The position numbers were made by a program, and so were the translations under genes. Below, piece after piece: positions 10,285-17,869 of a stretch of 64,000 nucleotides of DNA; position 1 is the stretch's first letter, and the number at the start of each line of letters is the position of its first letter. The notes beneath the pieces were generated by a model. It was not told the origin of the DNA. It made no database searches and was given only the letters and a program-made list of their open reading frames with translations. The DNA is from Actinocatenispora sera. GTDB taxonomy: Bacteria; Actinomycetota; Actinomycetes; Mycobacteriales; Micromonosporaceae. Location of the stretch: assembly GCF_018324685.1 (NCBI RefSeq), contig NZ_AP023354.1:3534001-3598000 (forward strand), read 5' to 3'.

Positions 10285-11424
10285 ATGAGGAAACGAATTC
10301 CGGCCATGGCGGCCGGCGCGGCCGCGATGACGACGGTGTTGCTGGCTGGACCGGCGGCGGCGATGTCCGGCGGGCAACCGGTGCCGGCACCGGATCCGGC
10401 ACCATGGGTCGCCACCCTTGCCCTGACCGGGGACGGGTCGTTGCTGCAGCGGGCCGGCTGCGGTGCCGCGCTGATCGCGCCGGACCGGGTGGTCACCGCC
10501 GCCCACTGCGTCGACCAGGTGGATCCCAGCAGCCAGGAGGTGCACGTCGGCGCGCGGGTGCTGTCGACCGACCCGGGGGAGACGCGCCGCATCGCCGGCG
10601 TCAGCGTGCGGCCCGGCTACCGGATCATCCCGTCGCCGGCCAACCCGGACGACCCGAACGACTCGACCGCCGCCGACGATCTCGCCCTGGTCCTGCTGGA
10701 CCGCCCGGTCACCGACATCGCGCCGCTGCCGGTGGCCGACCGGCGGCCCAACCCCGGTACGCAGGTGTCGCTGTTCGCGCACGGCACCACCGGACATGCC
10801 GGCGCGGACTTCCGCGACGACGTGCTGCACCGCGGCGACCTGACCACGCTGCCCGCCGGAGACTGTACGGCGCGGACGCCCGGCCCGGTCGACACGGCGT
10901 CGGTGTGGTGCGCGCAGGACACCGCCGGTACCGGCGTCACCGGCTGCTTCCAGGACAGCGGCAGCCCGCTGGTGGCCTGGACCGGGGACGGAGCGCGGTT
11001 GGTGGGGCTGTTCAGCTTCGGCGGTGAGACCGCGGGCAAGACCTGCGGTACGCCGTCGGCACAGTACGCCGCGGACACGACCGGCCTGCGCCGGTGGCTG
11101 TTCGCACCGCGCCCGTCGCTCGAGCCGTACCCGGCGAGTGCGCCCGGCGTGAGCGGCTCGGCGACGGTGGGCGGCACGCTGCACTGCACGCCGCCGGAGT
11201 GGAGCCGGTCCCGGGGCGGCCGGCCCGAGTCGATCGGGTACGGCTGGGCGACGGTGACGTGGGCCGGCCCGTTCGAGCTGCCGACGCCGATCGAGGGTGC
11301 CGGCACCGACACCCTCGCCCTCGGCGCGGACCTGGCCGGGGAGCAGGTTGCCTGCGTGGTGACGGCCCGCAACCCGGCCGGCGCGGTGACCGCCCTGTCG
11401 GCGCCGGTGCCGGTCGCATCGTAG
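10285..11424 (+). CDS. secreted trypsin-like serine protease with C-terminal domain
   Basis: A 379-residue exported S1 protease. A signal peptide (MRKRIPAMAAG... ending near PAAAMSGG) is followed by the chymotrypsin-fold domain. The triad is visible: His in TAAHC, Asp in TAADDLALVLL, and Ser in CFQDSGSPL, a variant of the usual GDSGGP. Cys pairs flank the His and Ser. Residues about 290-379 look like a beta-rich Ig-like domain (GSATVGGTLHC ... GEQVACVVTARNPAG). The start at 10285 is chosen because it begins the signal peptide; about 200 bp of non-coding DNA precede it. The SRPBCC gene follows after 3 bp. Confidence 0.9.
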   Translation: MRKRIPAMAAGAAAMTTVLLAGPAAAMSGGQPVPAPDPAPWVATLALTGDGSLLQRAGCGAALIAPDRVVTAAHCVDQVDPSSQEVHVGARVLSTDPGETRRIAGVSVRPGYRIIPSPANPDDPNDSTAADDLALVLLDRPVTDIAPLPVADRRPNPGTQVSLFAHGTTGHAGADFRDDVLHRGDLTTLPAGDCTARTPGPVDTASVWCAQDTAGTGVTGCFQDSGSPLVAWTGDGARLVGLFSFGGETAGKTCGTPSAQYAADTTGLRRWLFAPRPSLEPYPASAPGVSGSATVGGTLHCTPPEWSRSRGGRPESIGYGWATVTWAGPFELPTPIEGAGTDTLALGADLAGEQVACVVTARNPAGAVTALSAPVPVAS

Positions 11425-11427
11425 GGT

Positions 11428-11871
11428 GTGCCGGTGATCGAGGTGACGGCGTCCCGCGAGGTGCCGGTCACGGCGGAACGGGCCTGGGCGGTGGTGGCCG
11501 ACTACGGCCACGACCCGCGATGGCGCCGTGGCGTGCGCACGATGGCGCCGCAGCCACCCGGCCCGGTCGCGGTCGGTACCACCACCGCGGAGGTGCTCCG
11601 GTTCGCCGGCCGCACGTACCGCAGCGGCGGGCTGGTCACCGAGGTCGACGAGGGGCGCAACTTCGCCTGGCGGACGACCTCGGGCCTGGTCGCGCACGGC
11701 AGTCGGACGGTGCGGCCGCTCGGCGCGCGGTCGGCGCGGGTGACGCTGCGCGCCACGGTACGGCCGGTGGGCGCGCAGCGGCTGCTGGCCCCGCTGTTGC
11801 GGCCGCTGCTCGCCCGGACGCTGCGCGGCGATCTCGATCGCCTGGCCGCCCTGCTGGCCGCCGATCACTGA
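11428..11871 (+). CDS. SRPBCC family protein
   Basis: A 147-residue START/Bet v1-like small-molecule binding protein. Typical features are VPVTAERAWAVVADYGHDPRWRRG at the N-terminus, a mixed alpha/beta pattern, and a C-terminal helix RTLRGDLDRLAALL closing the cavity. No catalytic residues are identifiable and the ligand is unknown. GTG at 11428 is used; GTG at 11434 is an alternative. It starts 3 bp after the protease stop and is probably cotranscribed, although the two functions are not clearly linked. Confidence 0.85.
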   Translation: MPVIEVTASREVPVTAERAWAVVADYGHDPRWRRGVRTMAPQPPGPVAVGTTTAEVLRFAGRTYRSGGLVTEVDEGRNFAWRTTSGLVAHGSRTVRPLGARSARVTLRATVRPVGAQRLLAPLLRPLLARTLRGDLDRLAALLAADH

Positions 11872-12019
11872 CGCCCGCCATCCGCCGACCGCCGCCCGCC
11901 GACCGCCACCGCTGAGGGCCGCCGGCCGCCGACCCGCCGCCCGCTGACGGCCGCTGCCCGCCGGCGATCGGGTCGGTGGGCACGGTGGCGAACGACGGAC
12001 CGACCGGGTCGGGACGCGG

Positions 12020-12604
12020 TCAGCGCCGGGCGTAGTGCGCGATGATCACGCCGGTACCGGTGGTGACGCTGCCGGTGAGTTCGAGCTCGGTGAGCGGCGC
12101 GGGACCGTCGAACAGCCGCATGCCGCTGCCGAGCGTGAGCGGGTGGATCAGCAGGGTGTAGCGGTCGATCAGGCCGGCCGCGTGCAGGCTGCGGACCAGC
12201 GAGGCGCTGCCGTTGATGCTCAGGTCGGTGCCGGGCTGCTCCTTCAGCGCGCCGACCGTCTCGACGGCCTCGCCGCGCAGCAGGATCGAGTTCTGCCAGG
12301 CGTTCGCGTCGGGCAGCGACCGGGACACCACGTACTTGGTCGCCGCGTTCATGTGCGCGGTGAACGGGTTGCCGTCGGTCGCCCGCCCCCACGCGGCGGT
12401 GAAGTCCTCCCAGGTGCGGCGGCCGAACAGCATGTCGCCGGGCCTGGCCATGCCCTGGGCGAGTTCCCGGCTCATCACCTCGTCGGTGTACCGGGGGCCC
12501 CAGCCGCCGTGGGTGAAGCCGCCGCGGGTGTCCTCGTCGGGCCGGCCGAGGCCCTGGACGACCCCGTCCAGGCTGATGAACATGGTGACGCTGATCGAAC
12601 GCAT
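12020..12604 (-). CDS. dihydrofolate reductase family protein (RibD C-terminal type)
   Basis: A 194-residue protein of the RibD C-terminal/DHFR-like superfamily. MFISLDGVVQG at the N-terminus, MLFGRRTWEDF, VVSRSL and the NADPH-loop region INGSASLVRSL are diagnostic. Many actinobacterial paralogues are unlinked to folate or riboflavin pathways, and the substrate here is unknown. A GGGAGGA ribosome site precedes the ATG at 12604. A GC-rich, repeat-like 148-bp gap separates its 3' end from the SRPBCC gene, which converges on it. Confidence 0.92.
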   Translation of the reverse strand: MRSISVTMFISLDGVVQGLGRPDEDTRGGFTHGGWGPRYTDEVMSRELAQGMARPGDMLFGRRTWEDFTAAWGRATDGNPFTAHMNAATKYVVSRSLPDANAWQNSILLRGEAVETVGALKEQPGTDLSINGSASLVRSLHAAGLIDRYTLLIHPLTLGSGMRLFDGPAPLTELELTGSVTTGTGVIIAHYARR

Positions 12605-12683
12605 CGTTCCTCCCGCGGTTCCGGCCGGAGTCACCCGCCGGGGCGCGGGCGACGGCTGAACAGACGACCGGCGGGCCGGGAAC

Positions 12684-13259
12684 TCATCGGTGCTCGCCGG
12701 GGTCTTCGGTGGCCGGCGGCGAGCCGGGAGTTCGGCCGGGGTCGTACTCGGCGGCGAGCAGGCCGAGCAGTACCTCGTCGGCGAAGTCGCCGGCCACCCA
12801 CAGCGACCGGCGGAGCAGCCCTTCCCGGACGAAGCCGACGCGCTCGGCGGCGTGGAGCATCCCGGCGTTGTCGGCGAGCGTCTCGACCTGGAGCCGCTGC
12901 AGGCCGAGCGTCTCGAAGCCGTACCGGCACAGCACCCGGACCACGTCGGTACCGAGACCCCGGCCGCGATACCCCGGGCGCAGCGACATGCCCAGGTGCG
13001 CCCGGCGGTTGTGCGGGTCGATGCCCCACAGCAGGGCGGAACCGGCGAGCTCGTCGCTGGCCAGTTCGACGACCGAGAACCGGGCCGCGTCCGCCGAGGG
13101 CTCGGACACCGCGAACGGGGAGGCGGTGTCGGCGGCCGGGCGCCAGGGCCGGGTGTCGGCACGGGATCGGATCGCGACGTCGTCGTACAGCTCGGCGTGC
13201 AGGACGGCGACGTCGGCCTCGTGCCGGGCGCGCAGGCTCACCTTCGTACCTCGCAACAT
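12684..13259 (-). CDS. GNAT family N-acetyltransferase
   Basis: A 191-residue RimJ/RimL-type acetyltransferase. It opens with GTKVSLRARHEADVAVL and has the acetyl-CoA pyrophosphate loop GYRGRGLGTDVV (motif A) and the later VETLADNAGMLHAAERVGF (motif B), the hallmark of the RimJ/RimL branch. The substrate is unknown. It lies 79 bp upstream of the DHFR-like gene on the same strand and may be cotranscribed. Confidence 0.92.
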   Translation of the reverse strand: MLRGTKVSLRARHEADVAVLHAELYDDVAIRSRADTRPWRPAADTASPFAVSEPSADAARFSVVELASDELAGSALLWGIDPHNRRAHLGMSLRPGYRGRGLGTDVVRVLCRYGFETLGLQRLQVETLADNAGMLHAAERVGFVREGLLRRSLWVAGDFADEVLLGLLAAEYDPGRTPGSPPATEDPGEHR

Positions 13260-13426
13260 GACCGCTTCCTACCCGACGGCGGCGTCGAACGGCACCGAAT
13301 TTGCCCATCGCGCGGCACCGTCCCGGGTGCACACCCCGCAGACCACGACATACGTCGACCCTGAGTAACCATTCGTGGCGTGCTTCGTTGCGTTCGGTGA
13401 GATCAACGGCCTGATCAAGGAGAAGT

Positions 13427-13903
13427 ATGCGTACGTCCCGCGCGCTGGCGGTGGCCGCACTGGCCGCCGGGACCGTCCTCGCACTGGGGTCGCCGGCCGT
13501 CGCCGGTTATTCGACGCCGCCCTGCGCCGGCAACGGCTACGGCCACCCGTCCTGCCCGTCGACGCCCGGTCCGTCGACGCCCGGCGGTTACGGCTCGCCG
13601 AGCCCGTCGATGCCGTCCTCGCCCAGCCCGTCCTCGCCCGGCGGGTACGGGTCGCCGAGCCCGTCGCCGTCGACCACCAGCGCCAGCCCGTCACCCAGCA
13701 GCAGTGCTTCCCCGAGCGGCAGTGCCTCCCCGAGCGGCAGTGCCTCACCGTCGGCCTCGGTCAGCACGGTGCCGTCGACCAGCCCGTCGACGCCCACGTT
13801 GCCGGTCACCGGTGGCGGCATCGGGCTGCTCGCCGGGGCCGCCGCGGTGCTGCTCGCCGCCGGCGGCTGCGTCTGGTTGCTGGCCCGCCGCCGCCGCGCC
13901 TGA
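13427..13903 (+). CDS. LPxTG-anchored Ser/Pro-rich surface protein
   Basis: A 158-residue secreted protein. A signal peptide ends near AVAG. The mature part starts with a short Cys-containing segment (PPCAGNGYGHPSC) and continues as a Ser/Pro/Gly repeat stalk. The C-terminus is LPVTGG, a hydrophobic segment and an Arg cluster: a sortase signal for peptidoglycan anchoring. AAGGAG precedes the ATG at 13427. No enzymatic domain is seen. A similar signal occurs in the protein at 33159-33920, but the stalks differ. Confidence 0.9.
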   Translation: MRTSRALAVAALAAGTVLALGSPAVAGYSTPPCAGNGYGHPSCPSTPGPSTPGGYGSPSPSMPSSPSPSSPGGYGSPSPSPSTTSASPSPSSSASPSGSASPSGSASPSASVSTVPSTSPSTPTLPVTGGGIGLLAGAAAVLLAAGGCVWLLARRRRA

Positions 13904-13919
13904 CCGTACCCTGAAGGCG

Positions 13920-13937
13920 GGGCGCCCGGCGGCGCCC
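13920..13937. terminator. hairpin after LPxTG gene
   Basis: GGGCGCC (13920-13926) and GGCGCCC (13931-13937) form a 7-bp GC-only stem with a 4-base loop, 17 bp after the LPxTG stop and before the next gene. No U-tract follows, as is common in high-GC actinomycetes. Confidence 0.55.
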
Positions 13938-13959
13938 GAGCCCGTGGAGGGGGGACGGG

Positions 13960-14964
13960 ATGCCGCGACGGCGGAGTGCGGGCACCGACCAGCCGATGCG
14001 GGAGTACCGGCGACGCCGCGACCCGACCCGTACGCCGGAGCCGATGCCCACCGCCACACCGGCCGGCGGCCACGGCGACACGTTCGTGATCCAGCAGCAC
14101 GACGCCACCAGCCTGCACTGGGACCTGCGGTTGGAGCGCGACGGCGTGCTGGTGTCCTGGGCGGTGCCGCGCGGCCTGCCGGCCGAGCCGGGGGTCAACC
14201 GGCTCGCCGTGCACACCGAGGACCACCCGCTGGAGTACTCGACGTTCGAGGGCACGATCCCGGCCGGCGAGTACGGCGGCGGCACGATGACGATCTGGGA
14301 CACGGGGACGTACCAGACCGAGGAGTGGCGCGCCGACAAGGTCACCGTGGCGCTGGCCGGCAGCCGGGTGCAGGGCCGGTACACGCTGTTCGCCACCGAC
14401 GGCAAGAACTGGCTGATCCGCCGGCTCGACCCGCCGCAGGATCCGGACCGAGCGCCGATGCCGCGCGAGATCGAGCCGATGCAGCCGGTCCGGCAGGCCC
14501 ACCCGCCGCGCGAGGCGGACCGGTACGCCTACGAGTTCGACTGGGGCGGCAAGCGGGCGGTCGCGTTCGTGTCGGGAGGGCGGATCCGGCTGCACGGCGC
14601 GGACGGTACCGAGATCGAGTCGCCGGCCGGCCTGCCCCGCGCCGCCCGGCGGCTGGGCGCGCGACCGGTGGTACTCGACGGGGAGCTGGTCACGCTCGCG
14701 GCCGACCGGGTGTTCGTCGGCTTCGACCTGCTGTACGACGACGGGATCGACCTGACCGGGTGGCCGCAGCAGCAGCGGTGGGACCGGCTCGACGCGCTGC
14801 CCTGGTGGGGCGGCAGTTGCCAGCTCGCGCCCCGGTTCGACGACCCCGCCGCGGTTCGCGCGACGGCCCGGGAACGCGGCCTGCCCGGCATCGTCGCCAA
14901 GCGCCGCGACGCCCCGTACCGACCCGGCGCGACCTCGGCGGCCTGGAAGCGCATCCCTGCCTAG
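13960..14964 (+). CDS. LigD-type 3'-phosphoesterase fused to catalytically dead ligase domain
   Basis: A 334-residue protein. Residues about 40-160 form the DNA-ligase-D 3'-phosphoesterase domain: QQHDATSLHWDLRLE supplies His47, His53, Asp55 and Arg57, and HTEDHPLEY supplies His90 and Tyr94. Residues about 188-334 resemble an ATP-dependent ligase adenylation domain, with LDGELV, VGFDLLYDDG and GIVAKRRDAPYRPG, but motif I reads EFDWGGKR where ligases have ExKWDGxR. The nucleophilic Lys is Asp194 and the following Asp is Gly. The protein ends at AAWKRIPA, lacking a complete motif V and the OB-fold. It may clean DNA 3' ends in NHEJ-type repair without sealing. Its stop codon lies in a CTAG site used by a MITE. 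Confidence 0.85.
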   Translation: MPRRRSAGTDQPMREYRRRRDPTRTPEPMPTATPAGGHGDTFVIQQHDATSLHWDLRLERDGVLVSWAVPRGLPAEPGVNRLAVHTEDHPLEYSTFEGTIPAGEYGGGTMTIWDTGTYQTEEWRADKVTVALAGSRVQGRYTLFATDGKNWLIRRLDPPQDPDRAPMPREIEPMQPVRQAHPPREADRYAYEFDWGGKRAVAFVSGGRIRLHGADGTEIESPAGLPRAARRLGARPVVLDGELVTLAADRVFVGFDLLYDDGIDLTGWPQQQRWDRLDALPWWGGSCQLAPRFDDPAAVRATARERGLPGIVAKRRDAPYRPGATSAAWKRIPA

Positions 14965-15130
14965 GGTCTGTTTCGCAAGTCCCGCGTGCCGGCTGCGGCG
15001 GCCCCGTTTGCCCGCTCGCGGCGTTGTCGGACAGCCCGTGTGCAAGCCCGGCACACGAACTGCCCTCCGCCTTGCGAGCAGACAAACGCGACTCGCCTCG
15101 CTCGGCCGGGGGCTCCGAAACAGACCCTAG
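14961..15130. mobile_element. MITE flanked by CTAG target duplication
   Basis: A 162-bp non-coding element (14965-15126) with 11-bp perfect terminal inverted repeats, GGTCTGTTTCG at the left and CGAAACAGACC at the right, bounded by CTAG (14961-14964 and 15127-15130). No coding capacity is evident. The size, IRs and 4-bp CTAG duplication fit a MITE mobilised in trans, plausibly by an IS5-type transposase (inference). The left CTAG supplies the stop codon of the pseudo-ligase gene; the right CTAG was then used by the full IS. Confidence 0.8.
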
Positions 15131-15182
15131 CTTGAGTTTTAACCTTGGTGGGCGGTGTGGGGCACCCTGGTTGATCATGGAA

Positions 15183-15240
15183 GCAGCCCTTGGTTGATCA
15201 TTCCTCTTGCGACAGTAGGAAGATCAACAGCAAGGGCTGC
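15183..15240 (+). promoter_or_regulatory. RBS-sequestering hairpin upstream of transposase
   Basis: A long interrupted inverted repeat ends one base before the GTG start at 15242. GCAGCCCTTG (15183-15192) pairs with CAAGGGCTGC (15231-15240), TTGATC (15194-15199) with GATCAA (15222-15227), and TTCCT (15201-15205) with AGGAA (15217-15221), around an 11-base loop. The ribosome site AAGGG (15232-15236) lies in the outer stem. Transcripts entering from outside would fold and hide it, as known for several IS elements. Confidence 0.7.
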
Positions 15241-15241
15241 G

Positions 15242-16711
15242 GTGATCAGTGTGCCTCAACCATATCGTCGGGTCGTCGGCGGGCAGTTGAGCCGGTTCCG
15301 GCGGGACTTTTATGCGTGTTTGACGTCCCGGGCCGATGGCCTGTTCGAGGCGTGTGACGCCTTGTTGTGTGTCGATGGGCCGGTGCGGTCGTTGCCGGAG
15401 TTGTCGCTGGCCGGAGTCCACCGCCGTGGTCACGGTGGTCTGTATGGCGCGCTGGCGGCTGGCCGTATCGACTCCGATCGGTTGCGGCAAGCGATGTTGG
15501 GGTGCACGTTGCCGCGGGCGGGTGATGGGCGGATCGTGCTGGCGGTGGACGTGACGTGTTGGTTGCGGCCCGAGGCACATACCAGTCCCGGCCGGATGAT
15601 GTGTCATACCTACGGTCGTGGCAAGGATCAGCACATCGGGGTGCCGGGCTGGCCGTGGTCGGTGGTGGTGGCGTTGGAGACCGGACGGTCGTCATGGACC
15701 GCGCCGTTGGACGCGGTCCGGTTGGCTCCGGGTGAGGACGCGGCGGCCGTGACCGCTTACCAGCTACGGCGGGTCGTGACCGGCCTGATCGAGGCAGGGC
15801 ATTGGGATGCCGGTGATCCGGAGATCCTGATCGTGGCCGACGCCGGCTACGACGGTCCCCGCCTGTCGTTCGTGCTGGCCGATCTGCCGGTGCGGGTGCT
15901 GGTGCGGATGCGTTCCGACCGGGTCCTACGCCGAGCGGCTCTGTCTGATCGTCGGCATACGGTGGGCCGGCCGTGCCGGCACGGCAGCGAGTTCGTGTTC
16001 GGCCAGACGGCAACCTGGGGCGAGCCCGATGTCCAGATCTCCACCGACACCAGGCATTACGGGCCGGCGCGTATCCGTGCTTGGGACCGTCTGCATCCGC
16101 GGTTGACGCACCGCACCGCCTGGGCCGCGCATACCGGCGATCTGCCGGTGCTGGAAGGCACCGTCATCCGCCTCGACGTCGAGAGGCTGCCCTCGGGCGC
16201 GATCCCGAAACCGGTGTGGCTGTGGCATTCGGCCACCGACCTGGACCCTGGGCAGGTCGACCTGGCATGGCAGGCGTTCCTGCGCCGCTTCGACATCGAG
16301 CACACCTTCCGCATGCTCAAACAGACCCTGGGCTGGACCTGCCCGAAACTACGCGACCCGGCCGCGGCCGAACGCTGGACATGGCTGGTGCTGGCCGCCT
16401 ACACCCAACTACGCCTCGCACGAAACGTCGCGGCGGACCTGCGTCGGCCGTGGGAGAAACCCCTCCCGCCACAGCGGGTGACCCCGGCACGCCTCCGGCG
16501 AGGGTTTCGATACCTGCACCCGCGGCTGCCTCCTCTAGCGGCTGCGCCGAAACTCTGCCGGCCCGGGCCAGGACGCCCAGCCGGGCACCCCAACCAACGG
16601 CCAGCCGCCCGCCATGACGTGCACACGGCGTCCAGACCGGACCGACCCAAACCGCATCGCCACAAACCTAAGAAGCCGTCGGCCACGCCACGACCCCGAC
16701 GAACAGGTTAA
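15242..16711 (+). CDS. DDE transposase of insertion sequence
   Basis: A 489-residue transposase. The start GTG at 15242 (MISVPQPYRRVVGG) has AAGGG 5 bases upstream. Likely catalytic acidic residues are in LAVDVTCW, IVADAGYDG and FDIEHTFRMLKQTLGW, giving a DDE triad of the IS4/IS701 kind. The C-terminus is Pro/Arg/Lys-rich and the TAA stop falls within the right inverted repeat. Less biased codon third positions than neighbouring genes (for example TTGTTGTGTGTC) mark it as acquired. Intact and probably active, given the identical second copy. Confidence 0.93.
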   Translation: MISVPQPYRRVVGGQLSRFRRDFYACLTSRADGLFEACDALLCVDGPVRSLPELSLAGVHRRGHGGLYGALAAGRIDSDRLRQAMLGCTLPRAGDGRIVLAVDVTCWLRPEAHTSPGRMMCHTYGRGKDQHIGVPGWPWSVVVALETGRSSWTAPLDAVRLAPGEDAAAVTAYQLRRVVTGLIEAGHWDAGDPEILIVADAGYDGPRLSFVLADLPVRVLVRMRSDRVLRRAALSDRRHTVGRPCRHGSEFVFGQTATWGEPDVQISTDTRHYGPARIRAWDRLHPRLTHRTAWAAHTGDLPVLEGTVIRLDVERLPSGAIPKPVWLWHSATDLDPGQVDLAWQAFLRRFDIEHTFRMLKQTLGWTCPKLRDPAAAERWTWLVLAAYTQLRLARNVAADLRRPWEKPLPPQRVTPARLRRGFRYLHPRLPPLAAAPKLCRPGPGRPAGHPNQRPAARHDVHTASRPDRPKPHRHKPKKPSATPRPRRTG

Positions 16712-16722
16712 AACTCAAGCTA

Positions 16723-16899
16723 GGGGCACTTCCGGCTGGCGAGCTGACCCGTCCCGCCGGCCGATGCAACAGGACCGGGCGGCTTGTCAGCTTCGGTGTC
16801 CGGTACACGGCGGTGAGCCAGGAGACCTGCCTGATCGCCTGGCCCGACCCGGCGCACCGGGACCGCCTGCTGGTCTTCGATCGCAGGGCGGTCCGCTGA
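16723..16899 (+). pseudogene. 5'-truncated coding remnant beside IS
   Basis: From the right end of the IS a frame stays open for about 58 codons to TGA at 16897-16899, with almost exclusively G/C third positions. The peptide includes GRLVSFGVRYTAVSQETC and LIAWPDPAHRDRLLVF. No credible start with a ribosome site is seen; the only in-frame GTG near the middle would give 24 residues. It looks like the tail of a gene whose 5' part was lost. It is not in the reading frame of the upstream pseudo-ligase. Parent unidentified. Confidence 0.35.
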
Positions 16900-17037
16900 C
16901 CACACCCGGCGCCGTCCCCGGGCTCGGCGCGCGTCGCGGGGCCGCTGCCCACCGTGCCCCCGGCACCGTGGCGCACGGGCTACCGTCGGTACCGTGGCTG
17001 CTCGGTCACCGTGGTCGGGCACGACGGAGGGCGGACG

Positions 17038-17838
17038 ATGAGCGGACAGGGCTCCGACTGGACGCCGGACGGGGTGGACGACTCCCGCCCGAACGCGGCC
17101 CGGATGTACGACTACTTCCTCGGCGGGGCGCACAACTTCGAACCGGACCGGCAACTGGCGGACACGCTGCTGAGCATCGCGCCGGAGATCCGCGACATCG
17201 CCCGGGCCAACCGGGCGTTCCTGCAGCGTGCGGTGCGGTGGCTGGCGGCGGCCGGGATCGACCAGTTCCTCGATCTCGGCTCCGGGATCCCGACCGCCGG
17301 CAACGTGCACGAGATCGCCCAGCGGCTCGACCCGAACAGCCGGGTGGTGTACGTGGACACCGAGCCGGTCGCGGTCTCGCACAGCAAGCTGTTGCTGGCC
17401 GATGCCCCGCACGTCGCGGTGCTGCAGGCGGACCTGCTCGACCCGGCCGCGGTGTTCACCTCGCCGGAGGTGACCGGGCTGCTCGACCTCGACCGGCCGA
17501 TCGCGATCCTGCTCGTCTCGGTGCTGCACTTCTTCGGCGACGAGCAGCGACCCGGTGCGCTCGTCGCCGACTACCTGGCCCGTACCGCGCCGGGCTCGTA
17601 CCTGGCCATCTCGCACGTGACGCCGAACGAGCACAGCGAGCAGGTCCGGACGCTCTACCAGCACACCACCGATCGGCTGTACCCGCGTTCGAAGGCGGAG
17701 ATCGCGGCGCTGCTGGACGGGTTCCCGCTGGTACCGCCGGGACTGGTGCGGCTGGGCGACTGGCACCCCGACACGATCGTGGCCGGCGCCGAGGCCGACC
17801 GGGCCGCCTCGTATGCGGCGATCGCCGAGCGCCGCTGA
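17038..17838 (+). CDS. SAM-dependent methyltransferase (DUF574 family)
   Basis: A 266-residue protein of the actinobacterial DUF574 methyltransferase family. Diagnostic features are PNAARMYDYFLGGAHNF near the N-terminus, the SAM-binding motif FLDLGSGIPTAGNVHEIA, the acidic VVYVDTEPVAV after the second strand, and HVTPNEHSEQV. Substrates in this family, which is expanded in actinomycetes, are mostly unknown. GGAGG at 17026-17030 supports the ATG at 17038. It converges on the SARP regulator gene. Confidence 0.92.
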   Translation: MSGQGSDWTPDGVDDSRPNAARMYDYFLGGAHNFEPDRQLADTLLSIAPEIRDIARANRAFLQRAVRWLAAAGIDQFLDLGSGIPTAGNVHEIAQRLDPNSRVVYVDTEPVAVSHSKLLLADAPHVAVLQADLLDPAAVFTSPEVTGLLDLDRPIAILLVSVLHFFGDEQRPGALVADYLARTAPGSYLAISHVTPNEHSEQVRTLYQHTTDRLYPRSKAEIAALLDGFPLVPPGLVRLGDWHPDTIVAGAEADRAASYAAIAERR

Positions 17839-17869
17839 CCCGGCGTGCGGGGCGTCCGCCGGCCGACGT

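Larger units (their letters stand above)
15131..16719 (+). mobile_element. complete insertion sequence, copy 1
   Basis: A 1589-bp IS. The terminal inverted repeats are 15-bp matches: CTTGAGTTTTAACCT at 15131-15145 and its complement at 16705-16719. It is flanked by a CTAG duplication (15127-15130 and 16720-16723). One transposase gene fills it, and its stop codon lies inside the right repeat. The 4-bp YTAG-type target and DDE layout resemble IS701-type members of the IS4 superfamily, but I am not certain of the family. Over the overlapping 1451 bp I saw no difference from copy 2 at 62550. Confidence 0.92.

Noticed and set aside
15224-16013. Minus-strand frames inside the IS
   Set aside because: They are repeated at copy 2 only because the DNA is identical; no ribosome site or domain supports a second IS gene.
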